A DNA stretch of 62,495 nt from Brevundimonas sp. GTDB lineage: Bacteria; Pseudomonadota; Alphaproteobacteria; Caulobacterales; Caulobacteraceae. The notes under the pieces are model-generated. The model was not told the DNA's origin, did not search any database, and saw only the letters and a list, made by a program, of their open reading frames with translations. The stretch spans positions 1-62,495 of the forward strand of contig NZ_JAQSDY010000007.1 in the NCBI RefSeq assembly GCF_029946145.1. The letters are read 5' to 3'. The translations under genes and the position numbers were made by a program. Shown one piece after another: positions 17,899 to 26,928 of this stretch; positions within the stretch are counted from its first letter, which is position 1; the number at the start of each line of letters is the position of its first letter.

Positions 17899-19827
17899 TC
17901 AGACATTTGCGGTTTCACGCGGCACACCCCGAAGCCTCTCGGCTATTTCCAGGACTCGTCCATCCGGAAGGTCATTGGCCAACCTAGCCCGATCCACCAA
18001 CGCAAGGATGTCAGTTAGACTCACAGCGTCCAGACGACGTCGCCAGAACAGCTCCATAATGCCTTCGATGCATGTGCGGACATCCTCGCCCTCGTCGCTC
18101 AAGACCTCAGAGAGCTTTTCACCTGGCTTCAACCCCGAGAATTCAATCACGACATCCTTCCCCGGTATTTTGCCGCTAAGCTCTATCATCTGGCGGGCTA
18201 GGTCAGCGATCTTGACCGGCTCGCCCATCTCCAGGAGGAATTTGCGCGGTTCTCCCGCGCGCGCGCCCGTGCCGATTGCGGCGCTGTGGAGAACCAACTG
18301 GACCGCTTCGGGAATGGTCATAAAGAAGCGGTTGACCTCGGGGTGGGTCACGGTGACCGGACCGCCGCGAGCGATTTGATCGCGGAAGATCGGCACAACC
18401 GAGCCGGCCGACCCCAGGACATTGCCGAAACGCACCGCGGCCATACGGGTGGCACCCTTCGGAGCCAGCTCCAGAAGCGCCTCTGCGATCCGTTTGGTCG
18501 CGCCCATGACGTTGGTGGGGGCGACGGCCTTGTCGGTTGAAATCAGCACGAACTGATTCACCTGATTGGCGACGGCGGCCTTGATGACGTTCCAGGTGCC
18601 CAGAACGTTGGTCAGTACCCCCTCAGCTGGATTGTTCTCTACGAGGGCGACGTGCTTGAGGGCCGCGGCGTGAAAGATGATGTCCGGCCGCTCGGTGCGG
18701 ACCACGTCGGCGATACGGTCCGCATCGCGCACATTGGCCAGGATAGCGCGGCGACTGGCCGGACCCTCCAGCTCGCGATCGATTTCGAACAGCAGGAATT
18801 CCGAGTGATCGACCATGCTGAGATGAGCGCAACCGAGCGCCAGCAGCTGGCGACATAGTTCGGAGCCGATGCTGCCGCCAGCGCCGGTGACCAGCACCCG
18901 CCGGCCGGCGACCAGGTCATGGATGGGTGCCGGATCAAGGTAGATCACCTTGCGGGCCAAAAAATCCTCAAGCGGGATTTCCTTCAACAAGTTGATTGTC
19001 CCGGGAGCGCCGCCGATCTCGGTGAGGGTTTGCGGCTTCAGCAGCGTATGACCAGCGCGGTGCAGTTCACCGATCCGCTCGGTGGAGAAGCCGTAGGCTT
19101 GCACGGGATCGTCAAGAAATACGATGGCGTGCGGCCGTGCTCCACGCGTCGTCAGTCCGCTGTGAGCCGGAAGCCAGGTCGCTAGGTCGCCGATGAAAGG
19201 CACGCCATGGAGGCGAAGACCGACTTCTTCGGGATGGGGGGTGATAACACCGACGGGTTGGTACGGACTGTCAGGGTCCCCCTGGATCAGCCTCAGTTGC
19301 CGATCGACGGCAGCCATGGGACCGACAATCAGAAGTGGCGTCCGGTCGGTCGAGGGGCGTGGCCACCAGCTGGGCAGGAAGTGGGCGACCAGGCCCGGGT
19401 CGTGCGGCAGGCGCCAGATCATCCGGGAACCAACCAGCAGAGCAAGATTGACCAGCCAGGTCAGAGGCAGGATGGACCGGGGCAGTTGCACGCCGCGATC
19501 GAGAAAGAAAATCACGCCGAGGAACAGGCCGGTCGTCACGGTAACATTGCGGACAAGACCCACTACCTCGCGCATGGAGGCGAAGCGCCAAGCCGATCGT
19601 TCCGACTGGAAGATCAGTTCGACGCCAGCGCCGATCAGGGCGTAGAGGCCCGCCCACCCGATCACGCGGAGAGCATCCGGATGGGTCGTCCACCAGATGA
19701 TAGGCAAGGGCCGACGTAGTTCGTAGGCGAGGATGAAGCCCAAAAACAGCAGGCCGACGTGGAGGCCGAATTTCGCCACCCAAATCAAAGTAAGATCCGC
19801 CCGCGCGACTCTCGCGATACCCGTCAT
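17899..19827 (-). CDS. Membrane-bound nucleotide-sugar 4,6-dehydratase, WbpM/CapD family
   Basis: This 642-residue protein is of the long WbpM/CapD type. Four N-terminal membrane helices (about 15-145) are followed by a Rossmann-like regulatory domain (about 160-290) and a catalytic SDR domain. The NAD loop GAGGSIGSE is at 315-323 and the active site STDKAVAPTNVMGATK at 430-445. In it Met441 replaces the usual Tyr, as is normal for the long WbpM class. It makes UDP-4-keto-6-deoxy-HexNAc, for example toward bacillosamine, QuiNAc or FucNAc. It is distinct from the soluble PseB, so the locus has two C4/C6 dehydratases for different sugars. About 610 bp separates it from the divergent kinase gene. 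Confidence 0.93.
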   Translation of the reverse strand: MTGIARVARADLTLIWVAKFGLHVGLLFLGFILAYELRRPLPIIWWTTHPDALRVIGWAGLYALIGAGVELIFQSERSAWRFASMREVVGLVRNVTVTTGLFLGVIFFLDRGVQLPRSILPLTWLVNLALLVGSRMIWRLPHDPGLVAHFLPSWWPRPSTDRTPLLIVGPMAAVDRQLRLIQGDPDSPYQPVGVITPHPEEVGLRLHGVPFIGDLATWLPAHSGLTTRGARPHAIVFLDDPVQAYGFSTERIGELHRAGHTLLKPQTLTEIGGAPGTINLLKEIPLEDFLARKVIYLDPAPIHDLVAGRRVLVTGAGGSIGSELCRQLLALGCAHLSMVDHSEFLLFEIDRELEGPASRRAILANVRDADRIADVVRTERPDIIFHAAALKHVALVENNPAEGVLTNVLGTWNVIKAAVANQVNQFVLISTDKAVAPTNVMGATKRIAEALLELAPKGATRMAAVRFGNVLGSAGSVVPIFRDQIARGGPVTVTHPEVNRFFMTIPEAVQLVLHSAAIGTGARAGEPRKFLLEMGEPVKIADLARQMIELSGKIPGKDVVIEFSGLKPGEKLSEVLSDEGEDVRTCIEGIMELFWRRRLDAVSLTDILALVDRARLANDLPDGRVLEIAERLRGVPRETANV

Positions 19828-20436
19828 ATAACCCCCCGATGGTCGGGCCCATCCTACGCAGTCCCCGAAAAGCCGGCCGGAGGCTAACCTACCTACAAGG
19901 GCCTCCGTCTGACAGACTCCGAAACATTAGGCAAATGCATACCCTACGTCCGGCGCATGCATGGTTTTTCCATGGCTGCATGACGAAATCCCCCCAAGGT
20001 CGGCTCCGGTGTCCGGGCGATAATGGCCCGCGGACCCAAGGATTCCAGAGACGGTCCGGACCAGGAGCGAAGGCGCCCAACCCGACCACCGCGGATTACG
20101 CGACAACCCTGAGCCGGGTCCCTCCGCGTGGGGCCTCACGAACAATCTGCCCCGTTGACCGCTCGCTACAGGGCTGGACAATGGCTCCTTGGCGTGGGAG
20201 GCCACCGGGCTCGATCGTCCATCCGATCCTGCCTGCCCCTGTTAGTTTTTCGAGGTATTTCTAGACCTCTACCCAAACTCGTCGCATGGGACTGGTCGCC
20301 GCTATCTACGGGATTGCCATGGCTCGGTCGTGAGATCCGCCACCGGCAAAATCGTGGTGCGCGATCAGGGACAATGCGATATCAGCCTGATGGATTTTAT
20401 GCGGTCGTGGCCGCAACACTGTGACGGATTTCAAGA
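19828..20436. other. 609-bp non-coding region between divergent dehydratase and tyrosine kinase genes
   Basis: I see no convincing gene here: the short frames lack ribosome sites and codon bias. It must carry the promoters of the two divergent units. Two small inverted repeats are visible: GCATGCATGG TTTTT followed by a partly matching CCATGGCTGCATG (19956-19983), and GAGGT-8 bp-ACCTC at 20252-20269. Both are candidates for regulatory sites or a leader hairpin, with no more evidence than symmetry. I could not place a clear -35/-10 pair. Confidence 0.4.
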
Positions 20437-22698
20437 ATGCTGGGCGACAATCAACTCGCTGACGTGCGCGGTCGGCGTCCTCAGGGACGAGCAACCGATC
20501 CCTTCGGTTCTTTCGCCGGCGAGCGGGGTTGGGTCGAGCAGGTCGACGACCAACCCACGGTGGATCTCGCTTCCTACTGGCGGCTCGCGCTAAAGCATCG
20601 GCTCCTGATCATTGGCTGCTTCCTCGGAGCCCTCGTCATCGGCGCGACGCTGACGCTGCTGATGACGCCCATCTACAGGGCTCAGGCGACCCTGCAGATT
20701 GATCGGGAAGCGGCTCGAATCTTCAATGCTGAAGAGGTCACGCCGTCCGAAAACCCGGCGCAGGGTGAAGAGTTCTTCCAGACTCAGTACGGCCTGCTTC
20801 GTAGTCGATCGCTCGCGGAGCGCGTCATCGAGAGCCTGGGACTGGCGAGTTCAAACGCGGCGCTTGAGGCGATCGGGGTCGAGGCGCCGGAGGCCGGTGG
20901 AACCGCCGCGACCCAGGCGGCGCGCCGCAAGGCGGCCGTGCTCAAAGCCCTTGAGGAGAACCTCAGCGTCTCTCCCGTTCGCGGCTCGCGGCTGGTCGCC
21001 GTCGGTTATGAGAATCCGGATCCCGTGGTGGCGGCCCGTATCGCCAACGGCTTTGCAGAGAACTTCATCCAGTCCAACCTCGATCGAAAATTCGAGAGCT
21101 CAAAATACGCTCGGGAGTTTCTCGAAGAGCGTATTGCCCAGACCAAGCAACGGCTGGAATCCGCCGAACGTCAGCTGGTCGCCTATGCGGTCACCCAGCA
21201 GATCATCAACGTCCGCGAGCCCAGCGAAGGGGCCACGTCCGGCGGCGCGACCGAATCCCTGACGTCCAACAATCTGGTCGCCCTCAACAGCGCCCTGGCC
21301 CGCTCACGCGCCGAACGGATCGCCGCCGAAGAGCGCTGGCGGTCGGCCCGTACGTCGAACCTGATGACCCTGCCCGAAGTTCTCCAGAATCCGACGATGC
21401 AAAGGCTGACGGAGCAACGGGCGATCCTGGACGCCGAGTACCAGCAGAAGCTGAGCATCTATAAGCCGGACTATCCGGAAATGGTGCAGCTCCAAGCCCG
21501 GATCGCGGAAGCCGATGGCCAGATTCAGGCCATTGCCGGCAATATCCGCACCTCCATCCGCAGTCAGTACCAGATCGCCGCCAACCAGGAGCGCGCGCTC
21601 CAGGCCAGGGTGAGCGGCCTGACGGTCGATGTTCTCGATCTGCGTGACCGGTCGATCGAGTACAATATCCTGCAGCGCGAACTGGACACCACTCGCACCC
21701 TCTACGAGGGGCTGCTGCAGCGGTACAAGGAGGTCGGCGTCACAGGCGGCGTCACCGCCAACAACATTTCGATCGTGGATTCCGCCACTCCGCCGCCGAA
21801 GCCCTCCAAGCCCAACATGTTGATGAACATGGCGCTTGCCGCCTTGCTGGGGTTGGGTCTTGGCCTCCTGGCCGCCTTTGTTCTGGAAGCCCTCGACGAA
21901 ACATTGGCGACACCCGACGATGTCGAGAAGAAGCTGGGCGTCCCGGTGCTCGGGGTCGTTCCCCTTCTCGACAAGGGCGAGACTCCCGCCGATGCGCTCG
22001 GCAACATCCGATCCGGATTCTCGGAGGCCTACTATTCCCTTCGAACCGCGCTTCAGTTCTCCACCCCGGACGGCACTCCCAGCAGTTTGCTGGTCTCCAG
22101 CGCCCGGCCGGCCGAGGGCAAGTCAACCACTGCCTATGCTGTGGCTCTCAACCTGGCTCGCGTCGGCAAGCGAGTGCTTCTGGTCGACGCCGACTTGCGC
22201 AATCCTTCGATGCACCGCGTCGTCGGCCTTGAGAACGAGCTCGGCATGAGCAATCTCCTCTCAGGTTCGGCGGATCTTGCGGCGGTTGTTCAGCCTACGC
22301 GGCAAGAGAATCTGTTCTTCATCCCCTGCGGCCCGCTGCCGCCCAACCCGGCGGAACTTTGGGGCGGCGATCGTCTCCGACAGTTCCTGGCCGAGACCCA
22401 GAACAATTTCGATCACGTCGTTCTGGATGGTCCTCCTGTCCTCGGTTTCGCGGACGCCCCGATGCTGGCTAACGCGGTCACCGGCGTCCTCTTCGCGTTG
22501 GAATCCCGCGGCACTCGCCGAGGTCAGGCGCGCGGAGCCCTTCAGCGCATTCAGGTGGGTCAGGCTCATCTGCTCGGCGTCGTGCTGACGAAATTCAACG
22601 CCAAGACGACCTCTTATGGCGGCTATGACTACGCGTACGACTACCAGTACGGGGCCAAACCGGACCAAGGGGCCGGCAAGAAGGGCAAGCGCGGTTGA
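20437..22698 (+). CDS. Wzc-like polysaccharide co-polymerase and BY-type tyrosine kinase
   Basis: This 753-residue inner-membrane protein controls chain length and export of exopolysaccharide and autophosphorylates on C-terminal tyrosines. The Wzz domain lies between two membrane helices (about 56-76 and 462-485), with coiled-coil-rich periplasmic sequence. The cytoplasmic BY-kinase domain has Walker A SSARPAEGKSTT (554-565), Walker A' LLVDADLRNP (581-590) and Walker B HVVLDGPP (660-667). Six tyrosines lie at 727-738, the expected phosphorylation cluster. The start is ATG 20437 without a strong ribosome site. The matching outer-membrane Wza exporter is not in the window. The kinase heads an operon with the two following genes by stop-start overlap. 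Confidence 0.95.
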   Translation: MLGDNQLADVRGRRPQGRATDPFGSFAGERGWVEQVDDQPTVDLASYWRLALKHRLLIIGCFLGALVIGATLTLLMTPIYRAQATLQIDREAARIFNAEEVTPSENPAQGEEFFQTQYGLLRSRSLAERVIESLGLASSNAALEAIGVEAPEAGGTAATQAARRKAAVLKALEENLSVSPVRGSRLVAVGYENPDPVVAARIANGFAENFIQSNLDRKFESSKYAREFLEERIAQTKQRLESAERQLVAYAVTQQIINVREPSEGATSGGATESLTSNNLVALNSALARSRAERIAAEERWRSARTSNLMTLPEVLQNPTMQRLTEQRAILDAEYQQKLSIYKPDYPEMVQLQARIAEADGQIQAIAGNIRTSIRSQYQIAANQERALQARVSGLTVDVLDLRDRSIEYNILQRELDTTRTLYEGLLQRYKEVGVTGGVTANNISIVDSATPPPKPSKPNMLMNMALAALLGLGLGLLAAFVLEALDETLATPDDVEKKLGVPVLGVVPLLDKGETPADALGNIRSGFSEAYYSLRTALQFSTPDGTPSSLLVSSARPAEGKSTTAYAVALNLARVGKRVLLVDADLRNPSMHRVVGLENELGMSNLLSGSADLAAVVQPTRQENLFFIPCGPLPPNPAELWGGDRLRQFLAETQNNFDHVVLDGPPVLGFADAPMLANAVTGVLFALESRGTRRGQARGALQRIQVGQAHLLGVVLTKFNAKTTSYGGYDYAYDYQYGAKPDQGAGKKGKRG

Positions 22699-23945
22699 GG
22701 AACAAGGCGGTCAGGCCCGCCGCTCCGCGGGAGGGCCTCAATGTCAAGGATATCGTCGTATACGGTTTGACGGCAGGTGCGGTGCTGCTGGGCTGGCAGA
22801 TCGCCATTCAACCGCTGATACAGCGGGCGCCGGTCGAGACCGCGATCCGCATCGCCCCGGCGTCGCCGCTCGTTCTGCGTCGGGCAGCGGAGTCCGAACT
22901 GGCCGCGGGGCGCGTCGAAAACGCCGCAAGTCTCAGCCGGGAGGCTCTTGTACGGTCCCCCTTCGACGTAAGGGCGCTTCGCGTTTTAGGCCTCGCGGAA
23001 GCGCGGGCGGGACGCGAGGATGAGGCGGACGAGATCCTGACCTTGGCCGGAAACTGGAGCCTGCGGGACGACCCGGCCCACTCCTGGTTGGTTGAGCGCC
23101 GCCTTCGGCGCGGCGACTATGCGTCGTCCTTCGCGCACGCCGACACCTTGGTCCGGCGTCGACAGGATATCCAGCCTCAGGTCTTCCGGCTATTCACGGC
23201 CGCTGGCACCGCGGACCCGCAGCGATCCTTGCCGGTGCTCGCAGGCCTGCTGGCCGTTCGGCCGCCTTGGCGGGTTGCATATCTGAGTACTCTCGAGACC
23301 CCGCAGGAGTTGCAGCTTGCGGCCAACCTCGGCCTCCTGCTTGAGGCGGGCCGCGCCCCTCTGACCAATGATGAACTCGGGCAGATCTATCGAGATCTGG
23401 CGGCCCGCCGTCAATTTCCGATACTGGGTGCGTTGCGCGAACGGATTGGGCGCCCGCCGCCTGGCAAGGCCGTGACCAACGGCGGATTCGCCGAGGCGAC
23501 CGCACCAGAGCCGTTCAAGTGGCGGCTGTACCAGAAGGCCGGCATTGTGGGGGAGATCGCCGTTGACGATCTCAATCCGTCCAACTCCGCCATACGTATC
23601 GATTATGACGGTTACGCCACTGGAACGATCGCAGAGCAACTGACCTCCATGCCTGCGGGCTCCTATCAGTTCGCCGCCCGGTTCAGGACCGAGACCGGCA
23701 ACCAGGCCGCTCGCCTTGCATGGACCGTCTCCTGCGCTACCGACGGGGGTGCGATCAGCTCTTTCGGCGCGGAAGCCAGCAGATCTTCGCAGGGCGCCTG
23801 GACGACCATGTCAGGGCGGTTTGATGTTCCAAAGGAATGTTCGGCGCAGTGGCTGCGTCTGGAAACGCGGGCGGGGGACAGTCGCTCACCGACAGTGGTC
23901 TGGTTTGACAACATCACGATTTCGCCGATTGGAAGAGTGAATTGA
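22695..23945 (+). CDS. Exopolysaccharide-associated TPR-like envelope protein with C-terminal beta domain
   Basis: I do not recognise this 416-residue protein as a named family. A membrane helix at about residues 20-38 would anchor it with the rest in the periplasm. Residues 45-150 have TPR-like helical repeats (ASPLVLRRAAESELAAGR, then SPFDVRALRVLGLAEARAGR). The C-terminal 150 residues (from about NGGFAEATAPEPFKW) resemble a carbohydrate-binding jelly-roll fold: a WxxxQ-like start, then AIRIDYDGYATG and ending VWFDNITISP. TTG at 22695 overlaps the kinase stop (TTGA). Its position between Wzc and a ligase suggests a role in polymer assembly or export, which is inference. Confidence 0.7.
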   Translation: MRNKAVRPAAPREGLNVKDIVVYGLTAGAVLLGWQIAIQPLIQRAPVETAIRIAPASPLVLRRAAESELAAGRVENAASLSREALVRSPFDVRALRVLGLAEARAGREDEADEILTLAGNWSLRDDPAHSWLVERRLRRGDYASSFAHADTLVRRRQDIQPQVFRLFTAAGTADPQRSLPVLAGLLAVRPPWRVAYLSTLETPQELQLAANLGLLLEAGRAPLTNDELGQIYRDLAARRQFPILGALRERIGRPPPGKAVTNGGFAEATAPEPFKWRLYQKAGIVGEIAVDDLNPSNSAIRIDYDGYATGTIAEQLTSMPAGSYQFAARFRTETGNQAARLAWTVSCATDGGAISSFGAEASRSSQGAWTTMSGRFDVPKECSAQWLRLETRAGDSRSPTVVWFDNITISPIGRVN

Positions 23946-25318
23946 AGGTCCGTGAACTTGCCAAAAAAGAGTCCAAGGGGTCTTGGGACCCCGTCGTGAT
24001 CGCGGCTCTGGCGTTGTTGGGGATATCCATTCTGTTCGGCGGCGCAAGCCGTGACCACGCCCTGCGGCTGGCGTTCGTCGAGCTCGCGGCCCTGCCCCTG
24101 CTGGTTCTCAGCGCGGAACGGCTTATCCGAACGTCGCTATGGCGAAACCATCGCTTCGCCTTGGGGCTGCTGGCGGCCTTCTTCGCCATCCCTCTGATCC
24201 AGCTAATTCCCCTCCCCCCCGCGATATGGGGAGCCCTGCCCGGCCGAGACCAGATGTTGTTGGCCCTTCAACTCGCCGGACTCGAGCCGGGGTGGGGGCC
24301 TCTGAGCCTGAGCCCCGCTATTACGTGGAGCTCCGTCCTGGCGCTCCTGCCCCCAGCCGCCGTGTTCCTCGCCACGCTGTCACTGACTCAGCGCCAACTG
24401 GAACGGCTAGTCCACCTCGGTATCGCGGCCGCTATCGGGGGCGTTCTGCTGGGAGCCGCACAGCTCGCAAGTGGAGGCGAGCGACTATACCCATGGGCGA
24501 CCACTGACGCCGGATCAGTTACCGGTTTCTTCGCCAATCGAAACCATCTGGCGTCCTACCTCCTGATAACGGCGCCCTTCGCCATCACGCTGGGGGCCGC
24601 GACCTTGAGACGCCGCAGGCGAGAAAATACTCCCTTGTGGCTCGGAGCCCTCTTTATCGGCCTAGTCGTCGTAGGCCTTGCGGCTATCCGCTCACGCGCG
24701 GGGATTACCCTGTTTGCGCCGGTCATGGGGGCCAGCTTGCTGGCGGCGTGGATCGCGGCGGGACGAGGAAGTCCGCGGCTGGGGCTTCTTGCGCTGGCAG
24801 GCGCGACAGGCGCGGCCCTGACGGTCGTAGCGATACTGGCGCTGCCGCCTATCCTTGCGCGCTTCGACACCCAGAAGGGCTCCGAAGTTCGATTCGAACG
24901 CTGGCCCTTGGTGGCCGAGACCGCCCAGACCTATCTTCCGCTCGGTTCCGGCATTGGCAGTTTCGATACGGTTTATCGGTCAGTCGAGCCGTTGCAGGAG
25001 CTGGACAGCACCTTCTTCAATCAGGCGCACAACGACTACCTTGAGACCTGGCTCGAAGCAGGCTGGCTGGGAGGGGGCCTGATCCTGGCATTCCTGATCT
25101 GGTATAGCCGACGTTGCTGGAGCGCCTGGAGGGCGCTGCCGTCCAGAGAGCGAGACCTTCAACGCGCGGCAAGCATCGGGATCGGGGCCTTGCTACTGCA
25201 TTCCGTCGCGGATTACCCGTTGCGAACGGTTACGCTTGCCGTTCTCTTCGCCCTGATCTGCGGCCTCTTGGAACTCGCTCGGCGATCGGACCAGTCTCCC
25301 GACGGCCATGCCCGATGA
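23942..25318 (+). CDS. O-antigen ligase/Wzy_C family membrane protein
   Basis: This 458-residue protein has about 10-12 membrane segments and the Wzy_C domain. The large periplasmic loop contains RFERWPLVAETAQTYLPLGS and the family's key histidine in NQAHNDYLE. GFFANRNHLASYL and AIRSRAGI also match. It either ligates polymer to an acceptor or polymerises repeat units. With the separate Wzy at 14562-15908, the window has two such proteins. TTG at 23942 overlaps the preceding stop (TTGA), so it is co-translated with the TPR-like gene. The order kinase, TPR-like protein, ligase is like that of exopolysaccharide operons in alphaproteobacteria. Confidence 0.9.
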   Translation: MKVRELAKKESKGSWDPVVIAALALLGISILFGGASRDHALRLAFVELAALPLLVLSAERLIRTSLWRNHRFALGLLAAFFAIPLIQLIPLPPAIWGALPGRDQMLLALQLAGLEPGWGPLSLSPAITWSSVLALLPPAAVFLATLSLTQRQLERLVHLGIAAAIGGVLLGAAQLASGGERLYPWATTDAGSVTGFFANRNHLASYLLITAPFAITLGAATLRRRRRENTPLWLGALFIGLVVVGLAAIRSRAGITLFAPVMGASLLAAWIAAGRGSPRLGLLALAGATGAALTVVAILALPPILARFDTQKGSEVRFERWPLVAETAQTYLPLGSGIGSFDTVYRSVEPLQELDSTFFNQAHNDYLETWLEAGWLGGGLILAFLIWYSRRCWSAWRALPSRERDLQRAASIGIGALLLHSVADYPLRTVTLAVLFALICGLLELARRSDQSPDGHAR

Positions 25319-25416
25319 CTGGGCAAGGCTGCGCCCACCGGCGCTGGCATCAAGCCGGCGACTAACGGCGAATCCTGTGAAGCTGACCGATCGCGCCGCC
25401 AGATGGCGATGATCGC

Positions 25417-26232
25417 CTATGCGGACGCCGAAAAAACAGGCGTCGAGTCGCGCACTGTCCCGTCAACGCACTGGACAATGCGGCGATCCGCCCCCGATAG
25501 TCTCAAGGCGGTCAGCACCCCGGTTTCGTACGCCTTCGTATCGATCCCGATTCGTCGCCGATCGGCTTGGACGGCAGGCGCCGGCGTATGTCCGTGGACG
25601 ACGACCTTCTCGAATTCGATCTCGCTCTCCAGAAAGCTTCCCCGTATCCACATCAGATCGCGCTCTGTTTGTTCGGAGAGCGCGATACCGGGACGGGCCC
25701 CGGCGTGAGCGAAGAAATAGTCCCCCACTGCCAGACTGAGCTCTAGGCCTTCCAGAAACGCCCGCTCGACCGGTGCGAGCTTGTGATCCAAGTCGGCCGA
25801 AAGGTGGGCCCACGCCTGGGGCTTGTGCTTCATCTGCGGCAAACGTAGCCCGTAGGACGCTAGGGTGGCGTCACCGCCGTACTCGCACCAGGTCGATCCG
25901 GTCGCAGGATCACGCAGGAAGTCCAGCATGGCCTCCTCGTGGTTTCCCTTTAGAAACTTCCACTCGATGCCGAGGTCTTCGGGCAGATTGCACAAATACC
26001 GGATAACGCGCCGCGAGTGCGGGCCTCGATCGATGTAATCGCCCAGGAAAATGACGACCATGTGCTCGCTGGGCGAAGCCGCGCGATCCGCGATCATGCT
26101 GTCGACGAGAGGTTCGAGCAGATCGAGTCGACCATGGATATCGCCAACGGCCCACGTCACCACGCCCTTCGGGACGACCGGCATCCGAGGGGCTTGGGCC
26201 TGAAGTTTTCTTTTGAACAGTCGGGAAATCAT
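25417..26232 (-). CDS. PPP-family metallophosphoesterase (serine/threonine phosphatase-like)
   Basis: This 271-residue binuclear-metal phosphatase shows all the PPP motifs: GDIHG (30-34), GDYIDRG, GNHE, and later HAG and HGHTP. These coordinate two metal ions and the phosphate, so it should be active, on a phosphoprotein or on a small substrate such as Ap4A. No signal peptide is obvious, so it is probably cytoplasmic. The frame opens at 26271, but ATG 26232 gives the usual start for this family. It is convergent with the ligase gene (98 bp apart) and close to the BY-kinase, which could mean a regulatory pair, but BY-kinase partners are usually of other phosphatase families. Confidence 0.92.
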   Translation of the reverse strand: MISRLFKRKLQAQAPRMPVVPKGVVTWAVGDIHGRLDLLEPLVDSMIADRAASPSEHMVVIFLGDYIDRGPHSRRVIRYLCNLPEDLGIEWKFLKGNHEEAMLDFLRDPATGSTWCEYGGDATLASYGLRLPQMKHKPQAWAHLSADLDHKLAPVERAFLEGLELSLAVGDYFFAHAGARPGIALSEQTERDLMWIRGSFLESEIEFEKVVVHGHTPAPAVQADRRRIGIDTKAYETGVLTALRLSGADRRIVQCVDGTVRDSTPVFSASA

Positions 26233-26610
26233 GCGCCGCGCCTGAATAGGCGCGAAACGAGCCCTCCACAACGATTAGGAACAAATCGCTCGACGGCGCA
26301 GGGCCGTCAAGGGTCAGATAGCCGCCAACGACGATTCACGAGAACGCACCCGTGGCCGCGTCGGCTGGCGCGTGACAAACGCTTTCGAACACCCCCTACT
26401 GTGACCCCCCCGTCGTCCCGGAACGACGGCTTACGGATCCCCTGTCGATGGCCGCAGCCGAGCGTACTCGTTGAAACAACGGCCGAAACGGTGTCGAGTC
26501 ACATCCCGCAACTCAATTTTTCGCTTGCTTGGGCACGACCTCCGAATATATGAGGAAGCATGCTGAGGTTTTCGCGCCTTGGTGCAAAGAACAACTCAAG
26601 GGGATTTAGC
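26233..26610. other. 378-bp intergenic region with divergent promoters
   Basis: This region separates the phosphatase (-) from the small protein (+). I see no credible gene in it. A sigma70-like promoter for the small gene is proposed at 26525-26552 and described separately. The remainder is GC-rich with no clear repeats. Confidence 0.5.
26525..26552 (+). promoter_or_regulatory. Candidate sigma70-type promoter of the small acidic-tail gene
   Basis: TTGCTT at 26525-26530 and TATATG at 26547-26552 are separated by 16 bp, close to the housekeeping consensus, and lie 58 bp before the ATG at 26611. The region is the most AT-rich of the intergenic stretch. No other evidence is available. Confidence 0.4.
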
Positions 26611-26838
26611 ATGCGTAAGACCATCGCCGCCGTTACGGCCGGCCTGCTGCTAGTTGCTGGCCAAGCGGCCGCTGCCGGTTCGAATTCCGCCGTGACCCGC
26701 GTTGGTGATCGCGTCGGTGCTGCCACCGGTGAATCTTCGGAATTCGCCGGCATTCCGCTCCCCGTTCTCCTGATCGGCGCTGCGGTTGTTGTCGCCACCG
26801 TCGTGGTTGCGACCGACGACGACAGCGAGAGCGACTAA
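26611..26838 (+). CDS. Small secreted or membrane protein with acidic tail (hypothetical)
   Basis: This 75-residue protein has an N-terminal signal sequence (MRKTIAAVTAGLLLVAGQAAA, cleavage likely after residue 22), a short polar middle (about 23-45), one hydrophobic segment PLPVLLIGAAVVVATVVVA (about 50-68), and the acidic end TDDDSESD. ATG 26611 is preceded by AAGGGGA about 8 bp upstream; an upstream in-frame ATG at 26560 lacks this. It has its own candidate promoter and a very strong terminator (26897-26928), so it is a real, monocistronic and possibly abundant transcript. From memory, similar short proteins with a membrane helix and Asp-rich tail occur near exopolysaccharide genes in alphaproteobacteria, function unknown. 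I assign none. Confidence 0.8.
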   Translation: MRKTIAAVTAGLLLVAGQAAAAGSNSAVTRVGDRVGAATGESSEFAGIPLPVLLIGAAVVVATVVVATDDDSESD

Positions 26839-26896
26839 GTCAGGACCAGAAGGCAACGGCTTCCTACTGGCAGCCAGCTATCATCTATCGTACTGC

Positions 26897-26928
26897 AAGG
26901 ATCATCCGGATTTCCGGATGATCCTTTT
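26897..26928 (+). terminator. Strong rho-independent terminator
   Basis: A perfect 14-bp stem, AAGGATCATCCGGA (26897-26910) with TCCGGATGATCCTT (26913-26926), has a 2-base loop at most and continues into a T-run (CCTTTT). It lies about 60 bp after the small acidic-tail gene. It ends that transcript and insulates the leg genes on the other strand. Confidence 0.9.
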
